Positions 10,701 through 21,849 of a DNA stretch of 64,000 nt are shown here, piece by piece. Position numbers and translations under genes: made by a program. This stretch comes from Leptobrachium leishanense (lineage: Eukaryota; Chordata; Amphibia; Anura; Megophryidae): positions 356,195,307 to 356,259,306 of the forward strand of contig CM019063.1 of the NCBI GenBank assembly GCA_009667805.1. The letters run 5' to 3'. How positions within the stretch are numbered: the first letter of the stretch is position 1; each line of letters starts with the position of its first letter. The notes beneath the pieces are model-generated. The model saw only the letters and a program-made list of their open reading frames with translations. It did no database searches and was not told the origin of the DNA.

Positions 10701-10747
10701 TTGTAACCGCCACAGCGAGCGCACAGCCGGGTCGTGCTGCGTCGGTT

Positions 10748-10789
10748 GCATGCGCGCGCAGCCAACCGCCGCTGGTTGCGCGCGCATGC
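10748..10789. repeat. Third GC-rich palindrome, alternating CG/CA
   Basis: GCATGCGCGCGCA (10748-10760) is matched by its complement ending at 10789, around a short loop. The alternating purine-pyrimidine arms could adopt Z-DNA. It is the third member of the 10.47-10.79 kb palindrome cluster. Confidence 0.75.
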
Positions 10790-10799
10790 GCAGAGTAGG

Positions 10800-11300
10800 C
10801 TTAGCGACCGACACGCCAAGCCAAGCCTTACTCTTTTATAGTATAGGATATTTGGCACCATGTAATTTATTCCATGTCAGTAAACCCAACCCCCCCCTTC
10901 CCCCCCTCCTTGTTTCCTTTTGGCCGCTCTGTTCACAAATTTTGCAGAAATATGTTGCTGTATTATATGCTGCTGTCGATTGCTTTGGTCTCCGGTCCAC
11001 CCAGGTTGTTTTGTTTTTATTTTATGTTTTTGTTATCCCCCATGGTTACCTGAACACAAAGGTCCAATTTGCAATTACCTTTTTGCTCGGCGTCAAACCC
11101 GGAAGTAGACGCCGGGTCCATGCGCTTCGGCGTTCATTTGGATCCAGGTCGGTATTGGGTGAGCTCTTAAACATTTATAATAAAATACATGTGGTTTTTT
11201 GTGAGCCTGTATTCCTTGATAAAGGCCCAGTGGGGCCGAAACGTTGGTCAATGGACAGGTATTTTAATCTGTGCCAATAAAAGTTTTTTTGTTTTATCCA
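10800..11300 (+). other. Unassigned segment, probably the end of a PLE-like terminal repeat
   Basis: No coding sequence is recognisable. It runs from a weak TATA-like stretch (TTTTATAGTATAGG near 10832) to a degenerate hammerhead at 11206-11257 and an AATAAAA near 11276. It then passes into a (CATA)n/(TA)n array. The arrangement resembles the PLE ends elsewhere in the window; the assignment is inference. Confidence 0.35.
11206..11257 (+). ncRNA. Degenerate hammerhead-like motif
   Basis: CCTGT (11206-11210) can pair with ACAGG (11253-11257) as an outer stem. Inside are CTTGATAAA, a perfect GGCCC/GGGCC stem with a tetraloop-sized gap, and GAAACGTTGGTC. The GAAAC block and stem II fit a hammerhead; the CTGATGA block is altered. 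It is probably a non-functional relic of a PLE end. Confidence 0.45.
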
Positions 11301-11308
11301 AATATACA

Positions 11309-11340
<32 letters not shown>

Positions 11341-11368
11341 CATAAACAAAAAAAAAAAAAAATCGAAA

Positions 11369-11401
<33 letters not shown>

Positions 11402-11524
11402 AAAACGCAAAATTGTGTATATATATATATATATACACATACACACAAAAACTTGAAATATATATATATATATATATACATACATACATACATACACACA
11501 CAAACGCAAAATTCTATATATATA
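11300..11524. repeat. (CATA)n, (TA)n and (CA)n array
   Basis: CATA repeats, an A run, TA runs, CA runs and CAAAAACTTGAAATAT units are present. Gypsy element 1 is inserted into this array, which continues on the other side at 19979. Confidence 0.9.
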
Positions 11525-12619
11525 TGTAGCGCTGTGGTAAAATCTTGCTGTGGCAGTACCTATTTTTGGCCACAAGATGGAGACTATCGCGATCAGAGAT
11601 ACTGGACATTGGGACTACAATGCCCAGCATGCTTTGCGAGAAGACAGGAAGTGGGTGGAGACTGGAGCCTTACATCCTCTGCCTCGTGGAGAACGCGGCA
11701 GAGCGCGCCAGGGAAGGAAAGAGAGCAGACGCATCGAAGAGATCACGAGAGGGCCTAGGTCAGAGACCAACAGAGACCAACAGAGACCAAGAGAGACCTG
11801 TTAGTCCAGAGAGGATCACCCAAGCTGAGGAGAAGAAGACCCGCCGGAATCCAGGCATTGCTGCAGACCGGAGGAATCGAACGGAGAGCAGGCGGTGAGC
11901 TGGAAAAGCTGTGTGGAGTCAGACAACGGATCGGGCCGCTAGTATCCCCAGTCAAAATCGGATGGAGAGACGTCCTGGGTCAGCGGAGCCTAAAGAAATA
12001 GTCGGATGGGTGAGAGGCCTCCAAGGCTGTTTTATGATTAAAGGACGCTCTGCTGTGTCTCTCTTTAAAGTCCACAGGGCCCCAACTGACTAGTCGAAGA
12101 CCTTCCTTTAATAAACTCACTGGCCAGTTGAACAGTACCCGGGTACCACACACACACATATACACTTTTCACATTCTGGGACTTAACCTGTGCAGGACTC
12201 ATTTCCTTTTGCGAATCGGAACGGGGTTAAAGACAAAGATACGTTCCGAATACATTTTTCTCTTTTTTTCCGCTGCGCGTTTGCCGTAATACGAAGGGAT
12301 TGTATGTTTGGGGTTTTGCTACGTGTCCCTTTTTCTGAACTATCGGGAAATTGCATTGCTTTTATGTTCGGTTGCGAATATTTTATTTTCCGAAATACGA
12401 AGCCTCGTGTTTTGTTTCTTTTCCGCTACGCGTTTTACCGGGATACGAAAATACTGTAATAATACTTGTGAATACCGTGTCTCAACATCTGCTCCAAATA
12501 TTTTAGTAAACTATATAAATATAAAAACTCACAACTGTGTTGGAGTATATTTATTCCCTAGTGCGGGGAGACTGACCCGTGGTTCATTTTCAGCAGCTCC
12601 TCCGGGAGTGAGCGCTACA
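11525..12619 (+). repeat. 5' LTR of Gypsy element 1
   Basis: The LTR begins TGTAGCGCT and ends AGCGCTACA, a nine-base perfect terminal inverted repeat. Inside are a short GAGACCAACA tandem triplet near 11763 and a polyadenylation signal AATAAA at 12110. Downstream are three copies of a (T/C)CCGCT(G/A)CGCGTTT-type motif followed by ATACGAA (about 12250-12450), an odd internal repeat. Confidence 0.95.
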
Positions 12620-12621
12620 CG

Positions 12622-12640
12622 TGGGGGCTCGTTTCCAGGA
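12622..12640 (+). promoter_or_regulatory. Primer-binding site, tRNA-Pro type
   Basis: TGGGGGCTCGT begins three bases after the LTR end and matches the complement of the 3' end of tRNA-Pro. The same site follows the 5' LTR of element 2 at 43356. Confidence 0.75.
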
Positions 12641-12678
12641 TCCAGTCTCTGGAAAAAACCGCATCTAAAGGGTTAAAT

Positions 12679-14187
12679 ATGGATCCAGACACTGTTGCCG
12701 AGTGGTGTGGGGAGCACAGTAGCAAGTTAGAATGTTGTATAGTTATGGATATTCCCGCAGACACTTGGGCTGAAGATCGGATTCGTCAGGCCGTGGCCAC
12801 GCTAGCACCAGATCATCGGGGGTTAATACTGGAAATTAAAAAAAACCCAGATACTTCTCACATGTATGTTCTTCTTGAATGGAGAAAGGGTGTTCCGCCA
12901 TGTTTTCAGGGCACGAGCGTGAAACTGGCCGAAGAGGTGGAAGTCCAACTAATTCAGCCAAGTATGCCACGTGGTGAATCCGCAAGTGTCCCCGCGCCTA
13001 GTCCGTTGGCCATGATCGGGCCTGAATTTATCGTGGCTATTGGAGATCTACTGGCTAAATGTCAGAAAACAAGCCCTTCTCACACTAACTTCGGTTATCG
13101 ACGGTTAAGAAATTTTACAGGAAACGTACCAACTCCGGCGGGAGAAGAAACCTTTGAAGAATGGGTGGAACAGGCGATGCAGGCTCTGGATGAGTGGGAT
13201 GTCCCTGAGGCCCAGAAAAAGCAAAGGATCACCGAGAGCTTAAAGGGACCTGCGTCAGAAGCGGTGAGAAACCTAAAACTGAGTAGAAAAGATTGTACTG
13301 CTTTAGATTACTTGAACGTTCTTGAAGAAGTTTTTGGACGAACTGAAAAGGCGGCCAAACTGGTATATCAGTACGAACACACCTATCAGAGAAGAGGTGA
13401 AAGGATGACCGAGTACATGAGGCGCCTGGATAAGATTCTACATCAGATACTCCTGAAGAAAGGGGCCGAACCGGCCGAAGTAGATAAGATCTGAATAAAA
13501 CAGATCCTGAGGGGCTCTCAACCTCTAGATCCAGTGATGATGCAGCTGAGAAGCAGAGCAGGTAACCAAGAGTTAAAGTACCTGGAACTGATCCGAGTTG
13601 TACGAGAGGAAGAGGCTTTACTAGAAGAGAAATCTTTCAGGCGGGGGGAAAGGGCTTATGCACAACCTGTGAGACATAGCGACGGCCTGCAGCCTGAAAG
13701 CGACTCTCTAGATGCATATGGATCTGACGAGGACGAACAAGAACACCTAGTTGTTTTTAAATCTACAGAGAGGGCTGCTAAAGAATCGAATCTCCCTGAA
13801 CGGGGTGAATTGTCCAAAACCGTCAAGAAAGTTCAGGAAGCTCAAGTTGAATTGCAACAAGCGCACGAGGAACTGTGCCGGGTATTGATGAAGGTGACAG
13901 AAATGCAGGCAGAAATGCAGAAATTCCTCACAGGTATGCAGACGACGGGAGTTGCTGTGGCGTCTGGTCCAAATCCTTTAACCAAATCTCAACAAGCAAC
14001 TACGTCTCCGCTCTCTAAGACGTCTCCGTCCTCTAAGAAGAGATGTTTCGGGTGTGGAGAAATGGGCCATTTCCGCGCACAGTGCAAAGGCCGAAAGCCT
14101 GAGAAGGATAGAGTCCAGGGACTGTTGGAAGCCCTGGAAGGACTGTTATCTACCTCACCGGCGGGAAACGCCAGAGGGCACCAGTGA
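12679..14187 (+). pseudogene. Gag of Gypsy element 1, PNMA-like, one premature stop
   Basis: Gag forms the particle and binds RNA. The ATG at 12679 opens a frame that runs to 14187 with a single in-frame TGA at 13492; element 2 has CGA at that codon. The N-terminal ~90 residues (EWC near residue 9, then a compact alpha/beta region) and the following capsid-like part, with the motifs YRRLRNFTGNVP, EEWVEQAMQALDEW and RITESLKGPA, resemble the domain order of vertebrate PNMA proteins. A Glu/Gln-rich coiled-coil stretch (about 13810-13930) and one CCHC zinc knuckle (CFGCGEMGHFRAQC, about 14044-14086) follow. The PNMA family is known to derive from Ty3/Gypsy gag, so the likeness is expected for the donor lineage. 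I did not run a profile search. Confidence 0.85.
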
Positions 14188-17100
14188 AGGAGCAACCTGA
14201 GTGCCCGAGGGTTGAACCCCGCTCCAGAAACCAAGCAAGGACTAAGAGGGCGAGAAGGCCCAAAGCCGAGCTAACTGTAGAGCCTGCCAGGACTGAGAGT
14301 CACTCCCTTAGCATCCGGGTCTACGTCATGGGGGAGCAATGCACACCAAAAACCTGCACGGCCAAGAAAAAGGCCAGGGTACAGCAAACTGGGTCTAAGT
14401 GTCCGGATACCGCCACAAAATTTCCCGATCAATTGATAGGTCCTTTTCCTATTGTGCCAATCCAAGTGGAAGGGGTCTACACCAAAGCCCTGTTGGATTC
14501 AGGGGCTCAAGTGACATTGATCTACAGAGACTTCTACGAGAAACACTTAAAGCACATTCCTTTGCAAGAATTGAAGGATTTGGAAATATGGGGTATCGGC
14601 ACTGAGAAACTCCCTTATGACGGGTACCTGCAAGTGAAGTTGGAGATCGGATCTGAAGTCATCGGGCAGTCTGGGGGTTGTGATGCATTGGCTATTGTGT
14701 GTCCTCGACCCTCGGGTGCGAACAGAAGCTCCCTGATAGTGGGGACGAATACTGACTTAGTGCGGCATCTCCTGACGCCTATCGTGTTGGAAGAAGGTTC
14801 AACTCAAGGAGTACACCCAATGTTACGTCCGGTCTATCAGAGGATGGTCGAAGAACGAAAGGCACCTGCCGAGGTGGGAAGATTGTGGAGATTGGGTGCA
14901 ACCGAGAAGGTTCTGCAAGCAGGAGAAGTAGCGAGTTTCCGGGCTTCAGTCAAGTTGAACGGGTCGCAACCAGGCCCCTATGTGGTGCTGGGAACCGATT
15001 TTGATCATGGGAGTGAAACCGGAGTCGAAGTAATTCCTGAAATAATCTCCACCAAAGCTCTGAAGAGAACACGAGGAAGAGTCTCGGTCAGTGTGTGCAA
15101 CGTGACGGATTTCCCAGTAGTCCTTAAAGCACGAATGCCTATTGGGCAAGTAGAGTCTGCTACACCCCTCTCTACCGATTCTTCAGGAGGGGGAGAGGGT
15201 AAAGAGATTCCAGATGAAAGATTCTACCCCAAGGACGCTCCCATTTCACCTGAATGGAAGAAACGTCTTCAGTCTCAAGTTCTAAAGTGGAAGGAATTGT
15301 TTTCAAAAGAGGAGTTCGATGTGGGCCTAGCTAAGAGTACTGAACACCGCATTCGATTACAAGAAGACAAGCCGTTTCGCGAAAGATCAAGGCGAGTTCC
15401 GCTAGGAGACTTAGATGATCTGCAAGAGCAGCTGAACGAGTTACAGAGAACCAAGGTGATTCAAGAGTCCAGGAGCCCGTATGCATCTCCTATAGTGTTG
15501 GTCCGGAAGAAAAATGGTTCTGTCCGCTTATGCATAGACTATCGCACATTGAACCGGAGAACCATCCCCGATCAATATGCCACTCCTTGGATTGAAGATG
15601 CCCTACAGTGTTTGTCTGGAGCAAAGTGGTTTAGTGTACTAGACCTGCGAAGTGGGTATCACCAGATACCAATGCATCCTGAAGACAAGGAGAAAACTGC
15701 GTTCATCTGTCCACTGGGGTTCTTTGAATTCAACAGGATGCCTCAAGGCCTTACGGGGGCTCCAGCCACGTTCCAACGGTTGATGGAGAAGACAGTCGGG
15801 GATATGAATCTAATCGAAGTATTAGTGTACCTGGATGACATAATTGTGTTTGGGAAGACTCTGGAAGAACATGAGCAACGTTTGGAGAAGGTCTTGAAGA
15901 GGCTCCATGAAGAGGGGCTGAAACTGTCTCTGGAGAAATGCCAATTCTGCCTACCATCTGTTACGTATCTGGGACATGTGGTTTCAGCGGAAGGTGTTTC
16001 AACAGACCCTCGGTAGTTGGAGGCCGTAGCTTCTTGGCCTAGACCCCGAAACGTCACTGAGCTTAGATCTTTCTTGGGATTCTGTTCATACTATCGAAGA
16101 TTTGTGGGAGGATTCGCGAAAATAGCTCAACCACTGAACAAACTCCTGCAGAAGGAAACCACAGAAGAAGGCTGCAAGGCCTCTGATAAAAACCCGTCAG
16201 CTCCAGGACCAAGGAAAGCTCGAGAGTCTATACAAGGTGAATGGACCAGCCAATGTGAAGGAGCTTTCGTGAAATTAAAAAAGAGCGTCTAACCCGAGCT
16301 CCTGTTTTGGCCTATGCGGACCCTCACAAGCCGTATGAGTTACATGTGGATGCCAGCCGAGAAGGTCTGGGAGGAGTCCTGTATCAGGAGTATGGTGGAT
16401 TGCTGAGGCCTGTAGCGTATGTGAGTCGGAGCCTTACGCCTTCGGAGAAGAACTACCCTACTCACAAGTTGGAGTTCCTAGCCTTAAAGTGGGCAGTGGT
16501 AGACAAGTTAAAAGACTATCTGTATGGAGCCGAGTTTGTGATCAAGACGGATAACAATCCTCTTACCTACATCCTTACTACCGCAAAACTGGACGCAACG
16601 GGACATCGGTGGTTGGCCGCTCTGTCAGGGTTTCGTTTTAGCCTGAAGTACCGCCCTGGGGTGAATAATCGAGATGCTGATGCGTTATCGAGAAGACCTT
16701 ACACTACAGAATGGACTCAGTTGACTCCAGATGGGGTACAAGCTTTGTGTCAAGGGACAGAGCGCCGGGTCAAAGGAGGGATTGAAGCGGAGGCCATAGG
16801 AGTAATGGCTGCAGCTGTTCCTGAGTTTTACTGTAACCCTACACAGTTAAGGGATGAAAATTTACCTACCTTTTCGAAACAGGACCTGAAAGCGGATCAG
16901 GCTAGAGACCCTTTAATTGCTTTGACCATAAAGGCCCTGACTGCAAACCAGCGAGAGATGTTGTTAACTAACTCCCCGAATGGAGCCAGATTGGTCTACA
17001 AAGAGTGGGAGCGGTTAAAGATGCTGGATGGGGTGGTCTACCGAAGGGGCCCCTCAGCCAGCGCTGAAGAGATTCAACAGTTATTCCTCCCCACTAAACA

Positions 17101-18802
17101 TAGGGAGAGTGTGCTGCGATCACTGCATGATGAGCATGGACATTTGGGTGCAGAAAGAACTTTTAAACTGGTGCGAGATAGGTTCTATTGGCCTTGCATG
17201 AGGGCTGAAGTTGAAAGTTATTGCCATTCCTGTCTGAGGTGTATTCAGAGAAAGACTCTACCGACTCGAACTGCTCCAATGAGCCATCTGCAGAGCCAGG
17301 GACCCATGGATTTGGTGTGCATCGACTTCCTGTGCTTAGAGCCGGATGCTAGTGGGCAAGGGAACATTCTAATAGTGACTGATCATTTCACTCGTTACGC
17401 CCAAGCATTTTCCACAAAAGATCAACGCGCTCCGACAGTGGCCAAGGTGTTGATGGAAACGTTCTTTGTTCATTACGGACTGCCAAGGAGGATACACTCT
17501 GATCAGGGTAGAGACTTTGAAAGCAGACTGGTAGGGCAATTGTTAGAGTTGTTGGGAATCCAAAAGACTCAAACTACACCATATCACCCTCAAGGTGATG
17601 CTCAGCCTGAAAGGTTTAATCGCACACTGTTAAACATGCTGGGGACCTTGTCGAATGTGGAGAAGCAGAGTTGGAGTCGGCACATAGCTACTCTGGTGCA
17701 TGCATATAACAGTACGGAGAGTGATGCAACTGGATACTCACCGTACCATCTTATGTTTGGAAGAGAGGCTTGACTGCCGGTTGATTTGGCATTTGGGTTA
17801 TCTTTAGACCAGACGTCGGTAGCTTCCCATAGAAACTACGTGGATAGACTTCGAAAGAATTTGGCTTCTGCATTTGAACAGGCTCGGTTGACCTCGGGAA
17901 ACAGGGAGCAAAGAAACAAAAGGAACTATGACTTGAAGGTCCGAATACAAGATCTACAACCCAGTGATAGGGTCCTATTGAAGAACTTGGGTGTTGCTGC
18001 AAGACACAAGTTGGCGGATAGGTGGAGTTCCCAGGTTTACATTGTCTGCAAACAGCTACCAGGTCTACCAGTGTATCAGATTCGCCCGGATGGAAAGGCT
18101 GGGCCTCTCAAGAACTGGCACCGGAATCATTTGTTACCTTTGAGGGAGGCTGTGAGAATGCCAGTTGGGGACAAACCGCCTCTGCCAAATCCGCCTGTTC
18201 CATGTTTGCCTCCTGTTACCCGGTCTCAACAGACCCGGGTTGTCGAAGAGAGCGAAAGGGACAGTGAGGAAGAAAGTTTCTGTCTGGACTGGATACGTTC
18301 ACCGGAGCCTGAAGAGATTACCTCAGATCCTGAACGATGGGAGAGTAATTTGAGGCCTGAAGCTCCTGAATTCTTGTTGGAAGTCCCTGAGACTGTTGAT
18401 ATCCTTGAGCCTCTTGAATTTCAGTTGGAAGTCCCTGAGGATGTGGGGATCTCGGTAGTTCCGGAAGCTTACTCAGGTGATTATAGTTCTATGCCTTCGC
18501 TGGAGGGATCATACTCTGAAGAAACGTCTGCTCCAGTGATAGAGAGAAGGACTGAGCCAACGCCTATAGTACTTCCACCTGAAGAGGAACTGATTGAGCC
18601 AGGACCAAAACGCTCTGTTCGACCGCCCCAACAACTCACCTACGACTCACCAGGACATAGCACTGAAGAGGCCATCACCACGGTGCAGAGGTTGCCCGAA
18701 GTGTCTGCTATGCTAGCTGAGGTAGCCCAAAATATGAGTCAACTTGAGGAAGTGTTCCTAACCCACTGTATGTATGCTGCTGAACCTGTACATGTTGTGT
18801 AA
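14184..18802 (+). pseudogene. Pol of Gypsy element 1: protease, RT, RNase H, integrase; broken
   Basis: The frame overlaps the gag end by four bases in the -1 frame and lacks an ATG there, so it was probably expressed by frameshifting. Domains in order are an aspartic protease with DSGAQ at 14496, an RT with SPYASPIVLVRKKNGSVR (about 15474) and VYLDD (15825-15839), and an RNase H with [12 protein letters not shown] (about 16340). The integrase has an HHCC zinc region (about 17130-17250) and catalytic residues near 17318, 17488 and 17605. A GPY/F-like region and a long acidic, Pro-rich tail ending at 18802 follow. Breaks are a TAG at 16014, a two-base gain near 16270-16292 and a TGA at 17771. 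Element 2 lacks all three, so they are recent. Confidence 0.93.
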
Positions 18803-18869
18803 ATTGTATTTAAATATTGTGGAAATGTAATGTAACTGTTGTACCTCCTTGGAGAGACCCAAGAGTTTT

Positions 18870-18882
18870 AGTAGGGGGAGAG
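18870..18882 (+). promoter_or_regulatory. Polypurine tract of Gypsy element 1
   Basis: AGTAGGGGGAGAG directly precedes the 3' LTR, the expected plus-strand primer position. The same tract precedes the 3' LTR of element 2 (GGAGGGGGAGAG, ending 48780). Confidence 0.85.
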
Positions 18883-19978
18883 TGTAGCGCTGTGGTAAAA
18901 TCTTGCTGTGGCAGTACCTATTTTTGGCCACAAGATGGAGACTATCGCGATCAGAGATACTGGACATTGGGACTACAATGCCCGGCACGCTTTGTGAGAA
19001 GACAGGAAGTGGGTGGAGACTGGAGCCTTACATCCTCTGCCTCATGGAGAACGCGGCAGAGCGCGCCAGGGAAGGAAAGAGAGCAGACGCATCAAAGAGA
19101 TCACGAGAGGGCCTAGGCCAGAGACCAACAGAGACCAACAGAGACCAAGAGAGACCTGTTAGTCCAGAGAGGATCACCCAAGCTGAGGAGAAGAAGACCC
19201 GCCGGAATCCAGGCATTGCTGCAGACCGGAGGAATCGAACGGAGAGCAGGCGGTGAGCTGGAAAAGCTGTGTGGAGTCAGACAACGGATCGGGCCGCTAG
19301 TATCCCCAGTCAAAATCGGGTGGAGAGACGTCCTGGGTCAGCAGAGCCTAAAGAAATAGTCGGATGGGTGAGAGGCCTCCAAGGCTGTTTTATGATTAAA
19401 GGACGCTCTGCTGTGTTTCTCTTTAAAGTCCACAGGGCCCCAACTGACTAGTCGAAGACCTTCCTTTAATAAACTCACTGGCCAGTTGAACAGTACCCGG
19501 GTACCACACACACACATATACACTTTTCACATTCTGGGACTTAACCTGTGCAGGACTCATTTCCTTTTGCGAATCGGAACGGGGGTTAAAGACAAAGATA
19601 CGTTCCGAATACATTTTTCTCTTTTTTTCCGCTGCGCGTTTGCCGTAATACGAAGGGATTGTATGTTTGGGGTTTTGCTACGTGTCCCTTTTTCTGAACT
19701 ATCGGGAAATTGCATTGCTTTTATGTTCGGTTGCGAATATTTTATTTTCCGAAATACGAAGCCTCGTGTTTTGTTTCTTTTCCGCTACGCGTTTTACCGG
19801 GATACGAAAATACTGTAATAATACTTGTGAATACCGTGTCTCAACATCTGCTCCAAATGTTTTAGTAAACTATATAAATATAAAAACTCACAACTGTGTT
19901 GGAGTATATTTATTCCCTAGTGCGGGGAGACTGACCCGTGGTTCATTTTCAGCGGCTCCTCCGGGAGTGAGCGCTACA
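18883..19978 (+). repeat. 3' LTR of Gypsy element 1
   Basis: The LTR runs from TGTAGCGCT to AGCGCTACA, about 1% different from the 5' LTR. The differences include one single-base indel near 19580 (GGGGG against GGGG). AATAAA lies at 19468. Confidence 0.95.
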
Positions 19979-20219
19979 TATATATATATATATACACAAA
20001 AACTCGAAATTTTATATATACACACAAAAACTCAAAATTATATATATATATATATATACACAAAAACTTGAATTATATATATACACACACAAAAACTCAA
20101 TTATATATATATATAATATATATATATATACACACACAAAAACTCGAAATTTTATATATACACACACACACAAAACTCAAAATTATATATATATATATAT
20201 ATACACAAAAACTCGAAAT

Positions 20220-20288
<69 letters not shown>

Positions 20289-20360
20289 TTAATACATATA
20301 TCCTATAAATATATACAAAAACTATAATATATATATATATATATCACACACACACGCTGA
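19979..20360. repeat. (TA)n / CAAAAACTCGAAATT array, right flank of Gypsy element 1
   Basis: This has the same composition as the left flank and the arrays at 0.7-5.9 kb. Its termination in CA runs and TA runs near 20360 marks the end of the array-dominated part of the window. Confidence 0.9.
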
Positions 20361-21060
20361 CAAATTACAGTGCAGTCATATTAAGCATTCAGAAACATAG
20401 GAGGCTAAGTATAGAGATTAGTCTGAGAAATCACCTTGCTGGGAAAAAATTTACTTAGTGGAACGATGGAGGCGTGTGTTCTTCAAGTCCAGGAGAAGCC
20501 AGAGTGAGTTGCTGCCTAAGTCTGATGGGTGAGGAAGCGATGAAGACTTAAGACATTAATGGAAGGGAAAATAAATCCGCAATGAGATGAGAAAAGTGGG
20601 AAATGAGGGTTAATCTATAAATAGAAGATCCAGAGCATGGTGCATGGGGAGAAAATATGTAGATAATTTTACTTCAGCACCAATTCAATTATGCTGTCTA
20701 TTTGTACATGGTCCCGATAACCGCCCTTACTGAATACACCCATTTACTTCCCCCTTCATCAGATTACCACACTCAGACAGTCTTTGGGACACACCTTGAT
20801 TTTATTAATGATTAATTTATGTTTCATACCCTGTATACCCAACCCTTGTCAGTTAACTTCCCTATACTATTAGAGTATGATCTCACCACACACATCCGTG
20901 CACAATTATGTGCCCCAACTTCTTTATTATTTATACCATTATTACTACTATGTAGATTTAGGAAGAAAAACACCTCTGGAGTGTTAAGAGTGTTTGGCGC
21001 TATAATTAATATATAGTAGCTGGTCTATTGAAAACAATTATTCACAATTGTGCAGCTCAC
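20361..21060. other. Unassigned repeat-derived segment
   Basis: No gene is recognisable. The stretch 20551-20605 is the reverse complement of 40149-40206. The stretch 20873-20915 matches 39999-40042 in direct orientation. It is therefore part of an interspersed repeat family that I cannot name, rearranged between the two sites. Confidence 0.5.
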
Positions 21061-21345
21061 CACCAGGTGTGTCTCTCACCCATACAAGTCTAAAATAAAT
21101 ACAAATTTATTTATGACAAAAGGGATACTCTCCTGTTGTTCTGCCTGTCGTGGTCTGTATTGCAACAATGAAGCTCTACTTAGTATGGGAACTTCTTTTT
21201 TCATTTCTTCAAGAAACCTATCATAACCTTTCTCTTTGAATTGGTTTATTAATTGTTTGGCTTGACATAGATATTGTTCTACAGCAATACAATTTCTGCG
21301 AATACGCATAAGTTGTCCTTTGGGGATTGTTTTTAGCCATAGTGG
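21061..21345 (-). pseudogene. PLE3 RT C-terminal fragment, inverted relative to its nuclease
   Basis: On the minus strand the frame reads LKTIPKGQLMRIRRNC then FKEKGYDRFLEEM. This is the pattern found C-terminal to the RT core in PLEs (a PKGQ..R.RRNC segment followed by a ..GY.. segment). It ends at about 21345, exactly where a GIY-YIG frame begins on the plus strand. The two parts therefore meet head-to-head. An inversion during insertion, similar to twin priming, would explain this. Confidence 0.65.
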
Positions 21346-21849
21346 ATGATGGGCACTGCTGATAGGGATAGAACTATTTACCTGGACCTGTTTGAAGAAA
21401 GTGCGGGTTTTTTATCATGCCGCAAAACGATAAGTACTAAAAGGATAATAAAACAGTTTAATGCAGGAACGAGAGGATCTAATTATAAAATTAAAGCTCT
21501 GATCACTTGTCGTACTAAGAATATAATCTATGTTTTAAAGTGTCCATGTGGGAAACAGTATGTAGGACAAACTTCTCGACCTCTGTTCATTAGAATTAAT
21601 GAGCATCTTTGCAACATAACCAGGGGATACATTAATCATAGCGTCTCTTCCCACTTTAAAGATGTACACGACTGTAATCCTAAAGGATTAATATTTATGG
21701 GTATAGAAAAAATTAGACGTGATTGGAGAGGGGTAAATATGAATCAAAAGCTCATTAAAACTGAGATGAGGTGGATCTACTGTTTGGATACTCTGGCCCC
21801 CAATGGGCTAAATGTTGATTTTGAGGTTTGTCATTTTTTATACGGTTAA
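21346..21849 (+). pseudogene. PLE3 GIY-YIG endonuclease domain fragment
   Basis: The open frame carries CRTKNIIYVLKCPCGKQYVG, a Cys-rich approach to the GIY-YIG core in which IYV and YVG correspond to the two signature strands. Then come RPLFIRINEH, the conserved arginine region, and a C-terminal LIKTEMRWIYCLDTLAPNGL. The frame ends at 21849 with no internal stops. It is one domain of a PLE protein, cut off from its RT by an inversion, so it is unlikely to act alone. Its sequence differs clearly from PLE1 and PLE2, so it belongs to another PLE group. Confidence 0.8.

Larger units (their letters stand above)
11525..19978 (+). mobile_element. Ty3/Gypsy LTR retrotransposon, element 1 (PNMA-like Gag), full length
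   Basis: This 8.45 kb element has two ~1.1 kb LTRs, a tRNA-Pro-type primer site, gag, pol and a purine-rich tract. The LTRs differ by about a dozen positions by eye (roughly 1%), mostly C/T and G/A, so the insertion is young. It sits in a (TA)n array, so the target duplication (probably TATA or similar) cannot be resolved. The coding region has three in-frame stops (13492, 16014, 17771) and one frameshift near 16270-16292. A related but older copy lies at 42672-49703 and a solo LTR at 22781-23912. Confidence 0.95.

Noticed and set aside
10609..11280. Open frame of 223 codons across the palindromes
   Set aside because: It crosses the inverted repeats and the hammerhead-like motif, shows no domain, and its composition follows local GC content.
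12679..14187. A domesticated host PNMA gene
   Set aside because: The reading frame lies between LTRs with a primer-binding site and pol downstream, carries a stop codon, and has a second copy at 43.4 kb. It is a retrotransposon gag.
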